From JAJDTQ01 sp963422385 (GTDB taxonomy: Bacteria; Desulfobacterota; Binatia; UBA9968; JAJDTQ01), in the NCBI GenBank assembly GCA_963422385.1, contig OY729432.1, positions 2,356,001-2,420,000 on the forward strand: a DNA stretch of 64,000 bases, given 5' to 3'. Shown here piece after piece: positions 16,730 to 25,209 of the stretch (positions within the stretch are counted from its first letter, which is position 1; each line of letters begins with the position of its first letter). The notes under the pieces are model-generated. The model worked only from the letters and a program-made list of their open reading frames with translations. It searched no databases and was not told the DNA's origin. The translations under genes were made by a program, and so were the position numbers.

Positions 16730-18037
16730 TCATCCGGTGGCGCCGCCCGCCACTGCCGCGTCCCCGGCCGGTCCGGCCCCGGCGGCGCGGATGGCCTGGA
16801 CCCGTTCCACCGTTGTGGGATGGGAGTCGTGATAGGCAGAGTACCACGGATGGGGCGTCGGATTGCTCAGGTTGTTGACGGTCAAGGTCACCAAGGCTTC
16901 TTCCAGCGGCTTTCCGTCCTCCAGCAGCCGCGTCGCGAACCCGTCGGCCTCGTACTCGTGTCGGCGTGAGACATGGTTCATAAAGGGTGCCAGCCAAAAT
17001 GTAAACGGCCCCGAGATCAATGAAAAGATGACCAGCGCCGTGTAGTGGGCGGGTTCCTCCAGCCCGAAGGCCCGGAACAGGGGCGGGTGGTCCAGCAGCA
17101 CGCTGAGCACCCACAGTCCGGCGAGCAGGAAGAAGGCGCTCAGGCCGAGATTCCTGAGAACGTGCCGCAGCTTGTAGTGTCCCAACTCGTGAGCCAGTAC
17201 CGACAGGATCTGCTTGTGGTCCAACTGCTGCAACAGCGTGTCGAACAGGACGATCCGCCTGGCCTTTCCCAATCCGGTGAAGTAGGCGTTGGAATGCCCG
17301 GATCGCTTCGAGCCGTCCATGGTGTAGATGCCGCTGGTCCTGAGCCCGACCCGGTGCGCCAACTCCGCGATGGCGTCCCGCAACGAGTCGTCGGTGACCG
17401 GCGAAAACCGGTTGAACAGTGGAGCGATCAAGGTGGGATGGATCACCATCATCAGGCCCTGGAACGTGAAGATGAAGCCGAATACATATACCCACCAACC
17501 GGCGCCGGTGGCCTTCATGAGCCACAGCACGCCGTAGAGAAAAGGCGCTCCGAGCAGCACGGCCAGGACCGTCCCCTTGATCCGGTCCATGACGAAGGTG
17601 CGCGCGTCCGTCTTGTTGAAGCCGAAGCGCTCCTCCAGCACGAAGGTCGCGTAGATCTTCAGGGGCAGCGACATGAGGGCGAAGACCCCGCCGAAGGCGA
17701 GACAGAACACGATGCCGGCGGCCTCGGGCAGGGGCAGGAAGGATCCCGCGCCGCGGGCGAGCGAGTCCACCCACGGAAGGACGCCGCCGAACAGCACCAG
17801 CAGCGTCAGCCCGGCGCCGTAGATGGCCGACCAGCGCGCAAAGCGTCCCCGGGCCACGGCGTAACGTAGCGATTTCTCGTGAGTGTCGCGGCTGAGGTTG
17901 GCGGCGAACAGCGCCGGCAACCGGCCCTCTCGCCACTGCCGCCCGAGATGCCTCAGGTTGGCTTCATTGAGCAGAGACTCGACGGCGAGTTCCGTGATCA
18001 GGAAGGCCAGGAACAACCAGGCGATGAACGATTCCAT
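16730..18037 (-). CDS. M48 family (Ste24/CAAX-type) membrane metalloprotease
   Basis: 435 residues with several transmembrane segments in the N-terminal half. The zinc site is HELGH in LSVLAHELGHYKLRHVLRN (about residue 285); the third ligand is the glutamate in RRHEYEADGFA (about residue 357). SHPTTVERVQAI at the C-terminus is a Ste24 hallmark, as is FGFNKTDARTFVMDRIKG upstream of the site. The family cleaves membrane-associated peptides and proteins during quality control. It is encoded 19 bp upstream of the ornithine-cyclodeaminase-like gene, with no obvious functional connection. The Ala/Gly-rich last 15 residues are low complexity. Confidence 0.9.
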   Translation of the reverse strand: MESFIAWLFLAFLITELAVESLLNEANLRHLGRQWREGRLPALFAANLSRDTHEKSLRYAVARGRFARWSAIYGAGLTLLVLFGGVLPWVDSLARGAGSFLPLPEAAGIVFCLAFGGVFALMSLPLKIYATFVLEERFGFNKTDARTFVMDRIKGTVLAVLLGAPFLYGVLWLMKATGAGWWVYVFGFIFTFQGLMMVIHPTLIAPLFNRFSPVTDDSLRDAIAELAHRVGLRTSGIYTMDGSKRSGHSNAYFTGLGKARRIVLFDTLLQQLDHKQILSVLAHELGHYKLRHVLRNLGLSAFFLLAGLWVLSVLLDHPPLFRAFGLEEPAHYTALVIFSLISGPFTFWLAPFMNHVSRRHEYEADGFATRLLEDGKPLEEALVTLTVNNLSNPTPHPWYSAYHDSHPTTVERVQAIRAAGAGPAGDAAVAGGATG

Positions 18038-18169
18038 TGGAAATTGCGTAAGACGGGTGCTGTGGTTATGCTTGGGGACAAGCTAGTATGGTTTGCAGCC
18101 CGAGGCAATGCTTCGGGCCACCCTGCCGGACGATTACATGCGTCGTCGCCGACGTCGTGGAGGTTCCCC

Positions 18170-19030
18170 ATGTTGACGAACAAGGTAAGCGAGATCATGA
18201 CGAGCGCGGTGATCACCACCGAGCCGTCGAGCACCATCCGGGAGGTGACCCGACTCATGGTGGATCGCCGGGTAGGGCGCGTCGTCATCACCGAAAACGA
18301 CGCGCCGGTCGGTATCTTCACCGAGCAGGATGTGCTGAAGCGGGTTATGAACCGGGCGCTCGACGTGCACAAGACCCCCGTGCGCCGGGTTATGACGACC
18401 CCGATTCAGGGGGTTCCACAGCGGATGCCCATCGTGGAGGTGCTGGGACGGATGTACAAGGGCCGATACCGGCATCTGCTGGTCTACGACGACGACCGGT
18501 GCATGGTCGGCCTGGTTTCCATGCGGCGGATCCTCAACCTGGTAGTGGATCTGGGCGCGGACCTGCGCGACTCGCGGACGGTGCGGGAAGTCGTATCCGG
18601 CTCCGTCCCGACGGTGGATGCCGCGACCCCGGTGACCAGGGTCATCGACAAGCTGGTGCGAGAGAACGCGGGCTGCGTCATGGTCGCGCTGAAAGGACGG
18701 ATAGGCGGCATATTCACCGAGCGGGACGTCCTGAAAAGGGTCGCTCTGGAGGACCGGGACATGGGACAGGTCCCCGTGGCCGAGGTCATGACCCCCGACC
18801 CGCTGGTCATGACCGGATCGTCGCCGGTCCAGGAAGTGCTGGCGAAGATGCGCGACAACGGTTTCCGATACATGCCCGTGGCCGGCGCCGGCGGCGAGGT
18901 GGCGGGCATCGTTTCCGTGGGCGACGTGCTTCAATACGCCAAGGCGCTCGATATCGATGACGTGGTGCGCAGGGCCTGGAAGGAAATCGAGGAGTTCTGG
19001 GAATCCGATGAGAACTACACGCCGGGGTAG
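18170..19030 (+). CDS. Four-CBS-domain protein (two Bateman modules)
   Basis: 286 residues made almost entirely of four CBS motifs. They begin at about VSEIMTSAVITTEPSSTIRE (5-60), VRRVMTTPIQGVPQRMPIVE (70-125), VREVVSGSVPTVDAATPVTR (140-190) and VAEVMTPDPLVMTGSSPVQE (205-260). Each ends with a GxxTExD or GIVSxxD element (GIFTEQDVLKRV, GIFTERDVLKRV, GIVSVGDVLQYA). CBS pairs bind adenosine nucleotides and act as energy or ion-strength sensors; there is no attached effector domain. It starts at 18170 after a GTGGAGGTTCCCC ribosome site and is divergent from the M48 protease. It ends about 130 bp before korA and may report energy status to that enzyme, which is speculation. Confidence 0.88.
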   Translation: MLTNKVSEIMTSAVITTEPSSTIREVTRLMVDRRVGRVVITENDAPVGIFTEQDVLKRVMNRALDVHKTPVRRVMTTPIQGVPQRMPIVEVLGRMYKGRYRHLLVYDDDRCMVGLVSMRRILNLVVDLGADLRDSRTVREVVSGSVPTVDAATPVTRVIDKLVRENAGCVMVALKGRIGGIFTERDVLKRVALEDRDMGQVPVAEVMTPDPLVMTGSSPVQEVLAKMRDNGFRYMPVAGAGGEVAGIVSVGDVLQYAKALDIDDVVRRAWKEIEEFWESDENYTPG

Positions 19031-19089
19031 ACCCGCACGGTAACCGGGGACAATCGGGCGGCTTTCGCGGTCAAAAAACCGTTAAGTCC

Positions 19090-19118
19090 TTGTTCCGGTT
19101 ACGTTCTGTTGGTACAAT
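19090..19118 (+). promoter_or_regulatory. Candidate sigma70 promoter of korAB
   Basis: TTGTTC at 19090-19095 and TACAAT at 19113-19118 are separated by 17 bases; the -10 box matches five of six consensus positions and is preceded by TTGG. A start about seven bases downstream would give a leader of roughly 38 bases to the ATG at 19163, which follows CCAGGAGTACAAG. Confidence 0.6.
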
Positions 19119-19162
19119 AAGCACCCATCGAATCTGCCCCCTGTAACAACCAGGAGTACAAG

Positions 19163-21013
19163 ATGCCGTCGGTCAACGATCTCAGCATTAGCGTCGCTAC
19201 TGCGAACGGTTCGGGAAGCGCTTCTTCCAACAACGTCCTGTTCAAGTCCATCTTCAAGATGGGCATCCCTTGCTCCTCCAAGAACATGTTCCCCTCCAAC
19301 ATCCAGGGCCTTCCCACGTGGTACCAGGTCAGGGCGAACGCCGACGGATACCTCGGGCGGAAGGACGTCATCGACGTGATGGTGATGTTCAACGACGAGA
19401 CCGCGGACAAGGATATCTACCGGGTCCGTGACGGCGGACTGATCCTTTACGACGACTCCAAGCCGTTGCCGGACCACCTGAAGCGCGACGGCGTGCAGTA
19501 TCTCGGCGTCCCGGCCAACGGTCTCGTCCAGAAACACGTGGAAGCCGGCCCGTTGAGAGCGAAGCAGCGCAACATGATTTACGTGGGCGCCCTGGCCTGT
19601 CTGTTTGGCATCGACATGGACACGATCCGCGAGGTGCTGAGCGACACCTTCGGCAACAAGCCCGCGGTCATCGAGTCCAACCTGCTCTGTATCGAGCTCG
19701 GCTACAACCACATGCGGGACAATGGTCTGAGCCAATCCATTGCCGTGCTGGAGAAGATCCCGGGCGGAAACAAAGGAAAGATCGTCACCGAAGGCAACAC
19801 GGCCTGCGCCCTGGGCGCTATCTACGGCGGGGTCACGTTCTGCGCCTGGTATCCCATCACGCCGTCGAGCTCCCTGGCCGAGGCGCTGGAACGGTATCTT
19901 CCGCGGTTGCGCAAGGACAAGGACGGCAAGTGCACCTATGCGGTGATTCAGGCCGAGGATGAGATCGCCGCGACCAACATGGTCGCCGGCGCCGGCTGGA
20001 TGGGTGCCAGGTCGATGACATCCACTTCCGGTCCCGGTCTGTCCCTCATGAACGAGACCATCGGACTTCAGTATTTCGCCGAGATACCCGGCGTCTACTT
20101 CATCATCCAGCGCGGCGGTCCTTCCACCGGGCTTCCCACACGGACCCAGCAGGCCGACATTCAACTGATGCACGTCGCCTCCCACGGCGACACGCGCCAT
20201 ATCATCCTGATCCCGCACGACATGAAGTCCTGCTTCGATATGGGACGCAAGAGCTTCGATCTGGCCGAACGGTTCCAGACCCCCGTGTTCGTCATGATGG
20301 ATCTCGACCTGGGCATGAATCTCTGGGGTTCCGATCCGCTGGAGTTGGTGCAGGAGCCTTTCGACCGGGGCAAGCTCCTCAGCCCCGAAGACCTCGACCA
20401 GCAGGGGGAGTTCGGCCGTTACCGGGACGTGGACGGCGACGGGGTGCCGCAACGGACCATTCCCGGCAATCGTCACCCCAAGGCCGCCTACTTCGCGCGC
20501 GGCTCGGGCCATGACGACCAGGCCCGCTACTCGGAGGACGAGAAGGATTACAAGGAGACGCTGGACCGGCTGCGGCGCAAGCATGAGACCGCCCGTGATT
20601 TCGTCCCCAAACCGTGGGTGGAGTCCCGGGCGGACGTCAACACCGGCGTCATCTGCTTCGGGTCGAGCTACGAGGCGGTACGGGAGGCCAGGGACCGTCT
20701 GAGGGCCGCGGGCGTGGAGACCAATCACCTGCTGCTCAGAGCGTTGCCCCTGGCCGCCGAGGTCAGGGACTTCATCGCGTCGCATGAAGTGGTCTATCTT
20801 ATGGAGCAGAACCGCGACGGGCAGATGGCGGCGATCTTCAAGGAGGAGTATCCCGAGTTCGCCACGAAGATCGTCAGCATTCTCATATACGACGGGCTCC
20901 CCGCCACCGCCGGTGAGATAGTGTGCCAGATACAGGAACATCGGGAAGAGCCCACCGAGGAAATCGAGACGAGGGTAGACGAGTCATGGCAAAAACAAAT
21001 CGCGTCGATCTAA
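19163..21013 (+). CDS. korA: 2-oxoacid:ferredoxin oxidoreductase, fused gamma-alpha subunit
   Basis: 616 residues. Residues about 8-180 are the gamma domain (SSNNVLFKSIFKMGIPCSSK, VMVMFNDETADKDIYRV). Residues about 195-430 are the alpha/pyrimidine-binding domain, with EGNTACALGAIYGGVTFCAW, YPITPSSSLAEALERYLP, IQAEDEIAATNMVAGAGWMG and STSGPGLSLMNE. The C-terminal domain II contains TGVICFGSSYEAVREARDRL. The enzyme oxidises a 2-oxoacid (2-oxoglutarate is the usual one for this two-subunit type) with CoA and reduces ferredoxin. The beta subunit starts 28 bp before this stop. No delta-type ferredoxin subunit is adjacent. The substrate is inferred from subunit architecture, not proven. Confidence 0.88.
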   Translation: MPSVNDLSISVATANGSGSASSNNVLFKSIFKMGIPCSSKNMFPSNIQGLPTWYQVRANADGYLGRKDVIDVMVMFNDETADKDIYRVRDGGLILYDDSKPLPDHLKRDGVQYLGVPANGLVQKHVEAGPLRAKQRNMIYVGALACLFGIDMDTIREVLSDTFGNKPAVIESNLLCIELGYNHMRDNGLSQSIAVLEKIPGGNKGKIVTEGNTACALGAIYGGVTFCAWYPITPSSSLAEALERYLPRLRKDKDGKCTYAVIQAEDEIAATNMVAGAGWMGARSMTSTSGPGLSLMNETIGLQYFAEIPGVYFIIQRGGPSTGLPTRTQQADIQLMHVASHGDTRHIILIPHDMKSCFDMGRKSFDLAERFQTPVFVMMDLDLGMNLWGSDPLELVQEPFDRGKLLSPEDLDQQGEFGRYRDVDGDGVPQRTIPGNRHPKAAYFARGSGHDDQARYSEDEKDYKETLDRLRRKHETARDFVPKPWVESRADVNTGVICFGSSYEAVREARDRLRAAGVETNHLLLRALPLAAEVRDFIASHEVVYLMEQNRDGQMAAIFKEEYPEFATKIVSILIYDGLPATAGEIVCQIQEHREEPTEEIETRVDESWQKQIASI

Positions 21014-22008
21014 CGGAAAGGGACTACAAGGGGGCCGAGTCTACCATGTGCCGCGGCTGCGGCCATGACGCGATCTCGGCGTCCATCATGCGCGCGTTCT
21101 TCGCCAGCAGCGTGGACCCGCGCAACGTCATCAAGCTGAGCGGCATCGGCTGCTCCTCCAAGACGCCCAACTACTTCATGAATCAGGCGTTCGGGATCAA
21201 CGCGGTGCACGGCCGGATGTCGTCGGTGGCCACGGGAGCCAACGTCGCCAACCATCAGATGATCCCGCTGGGAATTTCCGGCGACGGCGACACCTCGGCC
21301 ATCGGGCTCGGAAACTTCTGCCACATGATGCGCCGCAACGTGAACATCACCTATGTCATCGAGAACAACGGCGTGTACGGACTGACCAAGGGGCAGTTCT
21401 CCGCTACCGCGGACGAGGGCACCGTGATGAAGGGCGGAAAGATCAACGACATGCCCGCCATCGACCTGTGCGAGCTGGCCATCACCCTGGGCGCCACCTA
21501 CGTCTGCCGGAGCTTTTCCGGCGACCGGAAACAGCTCGCGCCGCTGATCCAGGGAGCCGTCGCCCACAAGGGGACCGCCATCCTCGACGTGCTGAGCCCC
21601 TGTGTCACTTTCAACGACCATCACGGCTCCACCAAGAGCCTCAAGTACATCCGGGAGCACCTCGACCCGCTCCACGATATCGACTTCATCCCGCCGTACG
21701 AGAACATCGAGGTGGACTACGAGGAGGGAACCGATCAGGAAGTGACCATGCACGACGGTTCCCGCATCACGCTTCACAAGCTCGGCCACAACTACGATCC
21801 CACCAACCGGATGCAGGCCGTGACCGCGCTCCATGCCGCGGTCGCCGAGCGCAAGTTTCTGACCGGTCTGATCTATCTGGACGAAGACCGGGCACAGTTC
21901 ATCGAGGATCTCAACCTTTGCGACACGCCGCTGGCCTACCTGAATCAGGACGCGGTGCAGCCGTCGCAGAGTCATCTCGACCAGATCAACGCCGAGCTCA
22001 TGAAGTAG
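20986..22008 (+). CDS. korB: 2-oxoacid:ferredoxin oxidoreductase, beta subunit
   Basis: 340 residues. ThDP/Mg motif GDGDTSAIGLGNFCHMMRRN then ITYVIENNGVYGLTKGQFS. Iron-sulphur cysteines lie in STMCRGCGHDAI and SGIGCSSKTP, with another in LSPCVTFND, as in single-4Fe4S beta subunits of the KorB/PorB family. The ATG at 20986 overlaps the end of korA by 28 bases, so the two subunits are translationally coupled. The C-terminal 60 residues after TNRMQAVTALHAAVAERKFL are typical of the oxoglutarate/2-oxoacid type. It forms the catalytic core together with KorA. Confidence 0.9.
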   Translation: MAKTNRVDLTERDYKGAESTMCRGCGHDAISASIMRAFFASSVDPRNVIKLSGIGCSSKTPNYFMNQAFGINAVHGRMSSVATGANVANHQMIPLGISGDGDTSAIGLGNFCHMMRRNVNITYVIENNGVYGLTKGQFSATADEGTVMKGGKINDMPAIDLCELAITLGATYVCRSFSGDRKQLAPLIQGAVAHKGTAILDVLSPCVTFNDHHGSTKSLKYIREHLDPLHDIDFIPPYENIEVDYEEGTDQEVTMHDGSRITLHKLGHNYDPTNRMQAVTALHAAVAERKFLTGLIYLDEDRAQFIEDLNLCDTPLAYLNQDAVQPSQSHLDQINAELMK

Positions 22009-22031
22009 CCCGACCCGCGGGTACCGGAAAC

Positions 22032-22748
22032 ATGAGTGCACGGCACGAAGTCCTGATTGTCCACACGTCCGATCTGCATCTGGGCGCCGACAGCATCCTG
22101 ACCGACGATGATTCCGGCAATGTGCCGGTTCTCCAGCAGGTCCTTTTCATGGCTCGCTCGCAGCAGGCGGACCTCGTCATCCTTGCGGGGGATACCTTCG
22201 ATCACAACCGCCAGGGCGCCAGGATTCTCGAGGAGGTCTCGGAAGTCATGGCGGACTGCGGCCTTCCCATCGTCATTCTGCCCGGCAACCATGATCCGCT
22301 GACCCCGGATTCGGTCTATCGCCGGTCCGAGTTCATCAACCCCGGCAACGTGCACGTGCTGGGGCTCACCGCGGAGCGGAGCGACTTTCCCGAGCTGGAC
22401 CTGGAGGTCTGGGGCAGGCCCCACGTGGACTATCTGGACATGATGCCGCTACCCGAGCCTCCGGAGCGGCGCACCCGCTGGCAGTTGGCCGTGGCCCACG
22501 GCCACTACGTGGAGGCCGAGCCCGGGTCCGGCGTGCTGCTCGGTTCGTGGCTGATCCGCCAGGAAAACCTCACCACCAGCGGCGCCGACTACGTGGCGTT
22601 GGGCCACTGGAACCGGGCTGTGCGCGTGGGCGATGAACAAGTGCCGGCCTACTACTCCGGCTCCCCGAGCTACGCTGGCACCGTCAACGCCATCCGGCTG
22701 CAAAGCGACGGCCGGGTCGTAGTGACGCAGATCCCCGTGGCCATGTGA
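22032..22748 (+). CDS. Metallophosphoesterase, SbcD/Mre11-like
   Basis: 238 residues with all calcineurin-like phosphoesterase motifs in order: HTSDLHLGADS (DxH), VILAGDTFDHN (GDxxDx), VILPGNHDPL (GNHD), VAHGHYVEA and ALGHWNRAV (GHxH-type, with Trp replacing the usual middle residue). Two metal ions are expected. The layout resembles SbcD/exonuclease subunits, but the protein stops soon after the last motif and no SbcC-like ATPase is next to it, so a stand-alone phosphodiesterase is equally likely. It starts 23 bp after korB and probably shares its transcript. Confidence 0.8.
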   Translation: MSARHEVLIVHTSDLHLGADSILTDDDSGNVPVLQQVLFMARSQQADLVILAGDTFDHNRQGARILEEVSEVMADCGLPIVILPGNHDPLTPDSVYRRSEFINPGNVHVLGLTAERSDFPELDLEVWGRPHVDYLDMMPLPEPPERRTRWQLAVAHGHYVEAEPGSGVLLGSWLIRQENLTTSGADYVALGHWNRAVRVGDEQVPAYYSGSPSYAGTVNAIRLQSDGRVVVTQIPVAM

Positions 22749-22749
22749 C

Positions 22750-23014
22750 AAGGAAGACCTGCTTGAAGCATTCCGAACCCTTGAAGCGGCTTCAAGCCGG
22801 AATCCGGAAACGGAGAGCAAAAAGAGGATACCCCTGGAAAGCGCGCTCGCGGACGTGCAATTGCTAGGAAGTTCAAAGCAAATCCGCCTCGCCGTCCAAT
22901 TAGCGAATTCTCTTGCACAAACGAACAGCGGTGACACTACTGCCCTCCTTGAGAGCATGCGGGAAGAGTTGCGGGATGAACTTCGTCCAGAGACGGATCC
23001 AAGGAAGATCTCAA
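22750..23014 (+). pseudogene. Coding remnant of an unknown protein, no start codon
   Basis: Directly after the metallophosphoesterase stop one frame reads as natural protein for about 88 codons, for example KEDLLEAFRTLEAASSRNPE, IRLAVQLANSLAQTNSGDTT and ALLESMREELRDELRPE. There is no ATG and no ribosome site at its beginning, and at its end it runs into the antisense of the next gene. Codons are more A/T-rich (TTA, AAT, TCT, ACT) than in neighbouring genes. It looks like the tail of a transferred gene whose 5' part was lost. Only a GTG at 22855 could start a short peptide. Confidence 0.55.
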
Positions 23015-23015
23015 C

Positions 23016-24005
23016 TCAGTGGGCGTGCTTCTTCTGCAGCCCGCCGTGGCCCATCTGCAGGATATCGTCCCGAGTGACCCGGTTCCCCGCCAGGAGCTTG
23101 GGCAGCATGAAGTCGAAGGCGGTGACCGGGTCGTGAAGAACGCAACCGGAAAGGCCGAGGACCGGTATGTCCCCAAGATAGCTCATCAGGAACATGGAGC
23201 CGGGGAGCACCGGGAAGCCGTGTGAGATGACGTCCGCGCCGCTGCGGCGGATGCCTTCGGGGGTCAGGTCGTCCGGGTCCACGGACATGCCGCCGCTCAC
23301 CAGGATGACCTCCGCGCCCTTGTCCGCGAAATCCTTGATGTGACCGGCGATGACGTCGGGATCGTCCGGGGCCAGGGTGGCCGGCTCCAGGGTGGAGCCC
23401 ATGCCCTCCACCTTTTGCCGCACCGCCGGCTCGAAGCCGTCCTTGATCCGGCCGGTGAAGACCTCGCTGCCGGTGACCAGCAGGAAGACCCTCCTGGCGG
23501 GCACGGCCGCCACCGAAACGATGGGCCTTTCCTCGCACAGGGCTTCCGCCCGCGCCACCAGCTCTTCCTTCACCACTACCGGGATGGTGCGGGTGCCGCC
23601 CACCACCGTGCCTTCCCGGACGAACTCCCCGGAGCGGAAGGTGGCGAGGATGAGGTCTCCCATCTCGTTGAAGCGGAACAGCAACTCCTGGTCCACTTCC
23701 AGCATGCCGTCCTTTTCCGCCACCAGGTTGACCCGGCCCTCGCTCGGGTCGGTGAGTGTCAGGCCGGCTCCCGCGGCGGCCTGGGCCAGCCGTTTGGCAG
23801 CGTCTTCCTCGTGGATCTCGTCCGGCGCCAATTCCATGATGTAGAGGTGGGCCTTGCCCACGTCCAGCAGTCGCGGCACGTCCTCCTCGGCGATGAGATG
23901 CCCGCGCCTGAACCGTGGACCCTTGTGCCCGCCGGGTATGATCTCCGTGATGTCGTGGGCCAGTCGCGTGCCCACCGCTTCTTCAACCGGAATAACCTTG
24001 AGCAT
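23016..24005 (-). CDS. Molybdopterin-binding domain protein (MoeA/MogA-like)
   Basis: 329 residues. The N-terminal third (IPVEEAVGTRLAHDITEIIP, FRRGHLIAEEDVPRLLDVGK) resembles MoeA domain III-like material. The C-terminal half has the MoaB/MogA molybdopterin-binding fold: VFLLVTGSEVFTGRIKDGFE, EVILVSGGMSVDPDDLTPEG and LPGSMFLMSYLGDIPVLGLS. It is shorter than MoeA (about 400 residues) and lacks its other domains, so it may recognise molybdopterin as a sensor or carrier rather than insert molybdate. It lies downstream of moaA on the same strand, with an ornithine-cyclodeaminase-like gene between. Confidence 0.85.
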   Translation of the reverse strand: MLKVIPVEEAVGTRLAHDITEIIPGGHKGPRFRRGHLIAEEDVPRLLDVGKAHLYIMELAPDEIHEEDAAKRLAQAAAGAGLTLTDPSEGRVNLVAEKDGMLEVDQELLFRFNEMGDLILATFRSGEFVREGTVVGGTRTIPVVVKEELVARAEALCEERPIVSVAAVPARRVFLLVTGSEVFTGRIKDGFEPAVRQKVEGMGSTLEPATLAPDDPDVIAGHIKDFADKGAEVILVSGGMSVDPDDLTPEGIRRSGADVISHGFPVLPGSMFLMSYLGDIPVLGLSGCVLHDPVTAFDFMLPKLLAGNRVTRDDILQMGHGGLQKKHAH

Positions 24006-24043
24006 CCGTCATCTCTCCCTGAAACGCCGTCCCTTTCGGGACG

Positions 24044-25129
24044 CTAATCCCGTATGTTCTGGGTGAACCACTCCCGCGGGAGCTCCCGACCGGCGCCGAC
24101 CTCCTGAGCCTTCCGCACCACGTACCCGGCCACGGAGGCGAACTGCAGTCCCTGGGTGCCGTCGTTCAGAAAGAACGTCACGTCCGAATCCTTGCTCCGG
24201 CCCTGGGCCGTGCCGCCCATGAGATCCGTGAGCAAAGGGTGCCGGCCGGAGAACAGATCCACTCCCGGGTTGACGATGCGCGTCGTTTCATCGTCGGTGC
24301 CGGCCACGTAGGAGGCGTATCCGGCGATGCGCCGCATACCCTCATCCAGAGTGCCGATGGTGCCGCGGCCGAGCTTCACGGTCACGTCGCAGCGGTCGAG
24401 TATTCCGGGTTCCCATTCGTTGCTGCGTACGCAGGTGATGAAGGCGCCGTCCTCCACCCAGCCGGAGTTCTCCACCACCACCCGAACCGAGTCGGTGCAG
24501 GTGGCCACCATGTCCGAACCCCGCACCACCTCCTCCACGGTTTCCCTCGCGGTCACCGGCACCCCCAGCAGTTCGCTCATCTTCCGCGCGTAGGCCTCGC
24601 GGTTGGTGGGGGTGGGACTGTAGATCTTGACCTCCCGGAGCTTACGGACCTCGGCGAAGGCCCGCAGATAGGTTTCCGCCATGCCGCCGGAGCCGAGCAT
24701 GCCCACCACCGAGGCGTCGTCCCGGGCCAGGTACCGGGCCGCCAGGCCGGCGCAGGCGCCCACCCGCATGTGCTGGATGATGCCGTCGTTGATAATCGCC
24801 AGGGGCTCGGCGTTTCGTGCCGAGAATACCAGCACCAGGCCGCAGTAGGTGCCGGGCTCCATGCAGTATTTCTCCACCGTCCGCCCCTCCGGCCACTCCA
24901 GCATGTCGGACTTCATGCGGATGGCGAACACGCCGAAGGAGCGGGAGGCGCCCTCCATGGTCCCCCAACGGTACATCCGTTCGGGCTCTTCCTGCGGCAC
25001 GTAGAGGTCGATGCGTGGCCGGTAGACGGCCCGCTGCGCCAGCAGGTCGCGGTAGCCGGTCTCCAGGGCGTCGATGCACCCTTTCATGTCGAGGATTTCC
25101 TCTACGGTTTCGTTGTTGATGAGCAGCAT
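24044..25129 (-). CDS. Ornithine cyclodeaminase/mu-crystallin family protein, copy 2
   Basis: 361 residues. NDGIIQHMRVGACAGLAARY holds the conserved arginine region, followed by the Rossmann motif SVVGMLGSGGMAETYLRAF, VKIYSPTPTNREAYARKMSE and SDMVATCTDSVRVVV. As in copy 1 the GxHxNxxG motif is altered (GAFITCVRSNEWE). Start MLLINNE at 25129 follows CACGAGGACGTTTTC; the longer upstream frame lacks a ribosome site. It is placed between moaA and a molybdopterin-binding protein, which does not fit a known operon. Its relation to copy 1 is clearly paralogous but distant. Confidence 0.82.
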   Translation of the reverse strand: MLLINNETVEEILDMKGCIDALETGYRDLLAQRAVYRPRIDLYVPQEEPERMYRWGTMEGASRSFGVFAIRMKSDMLEWPEGRTVEKYCMEPGTYCGLVLVFSARNAEPLAIINDGIIQHMRVGACAGLAARYLARDDASVVGMLGSGGMAETYLRAFAEVRKLREVKIYSPTPTNREAYARKMSELLGVPVTARETVEEVVRGSDMVATCTDSVRVVVENSGWVEDGAFITCVRSNEWEPGILDRCDVTVKLGRGTIGTLDEGMRRIAGYASYVAGTDDETTRIVNPGVDLFSGRHPLLTDLMGGTAQGRSKDSDVTFFLNDGTQGLQFASVAGYVVRKAQEVGAGRELPREWFTQNIRD

Positions 25130-25209
25130 GAAAACGTCCTCGTGAAGAGGCCTCGAAGGGGCAGGCCAACCGTGCGGAACCACGCGCGCCGGATAACGGC
25201 GCCGGCGCG

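Noticed and set aside
19082..20941. Minus-strand frame of 619 codons opposite korA
   Set aside because: Antisense to a full-length KorA with catalytic motifs; no motifs of its own.
15652..25129. The two ornithine-cyclodeaminase-like genes as a recent duplication
   Set aside because: They share the fold and several motifs but differ along their whole length and lie about 8 kb apart, so they are old paralogues.
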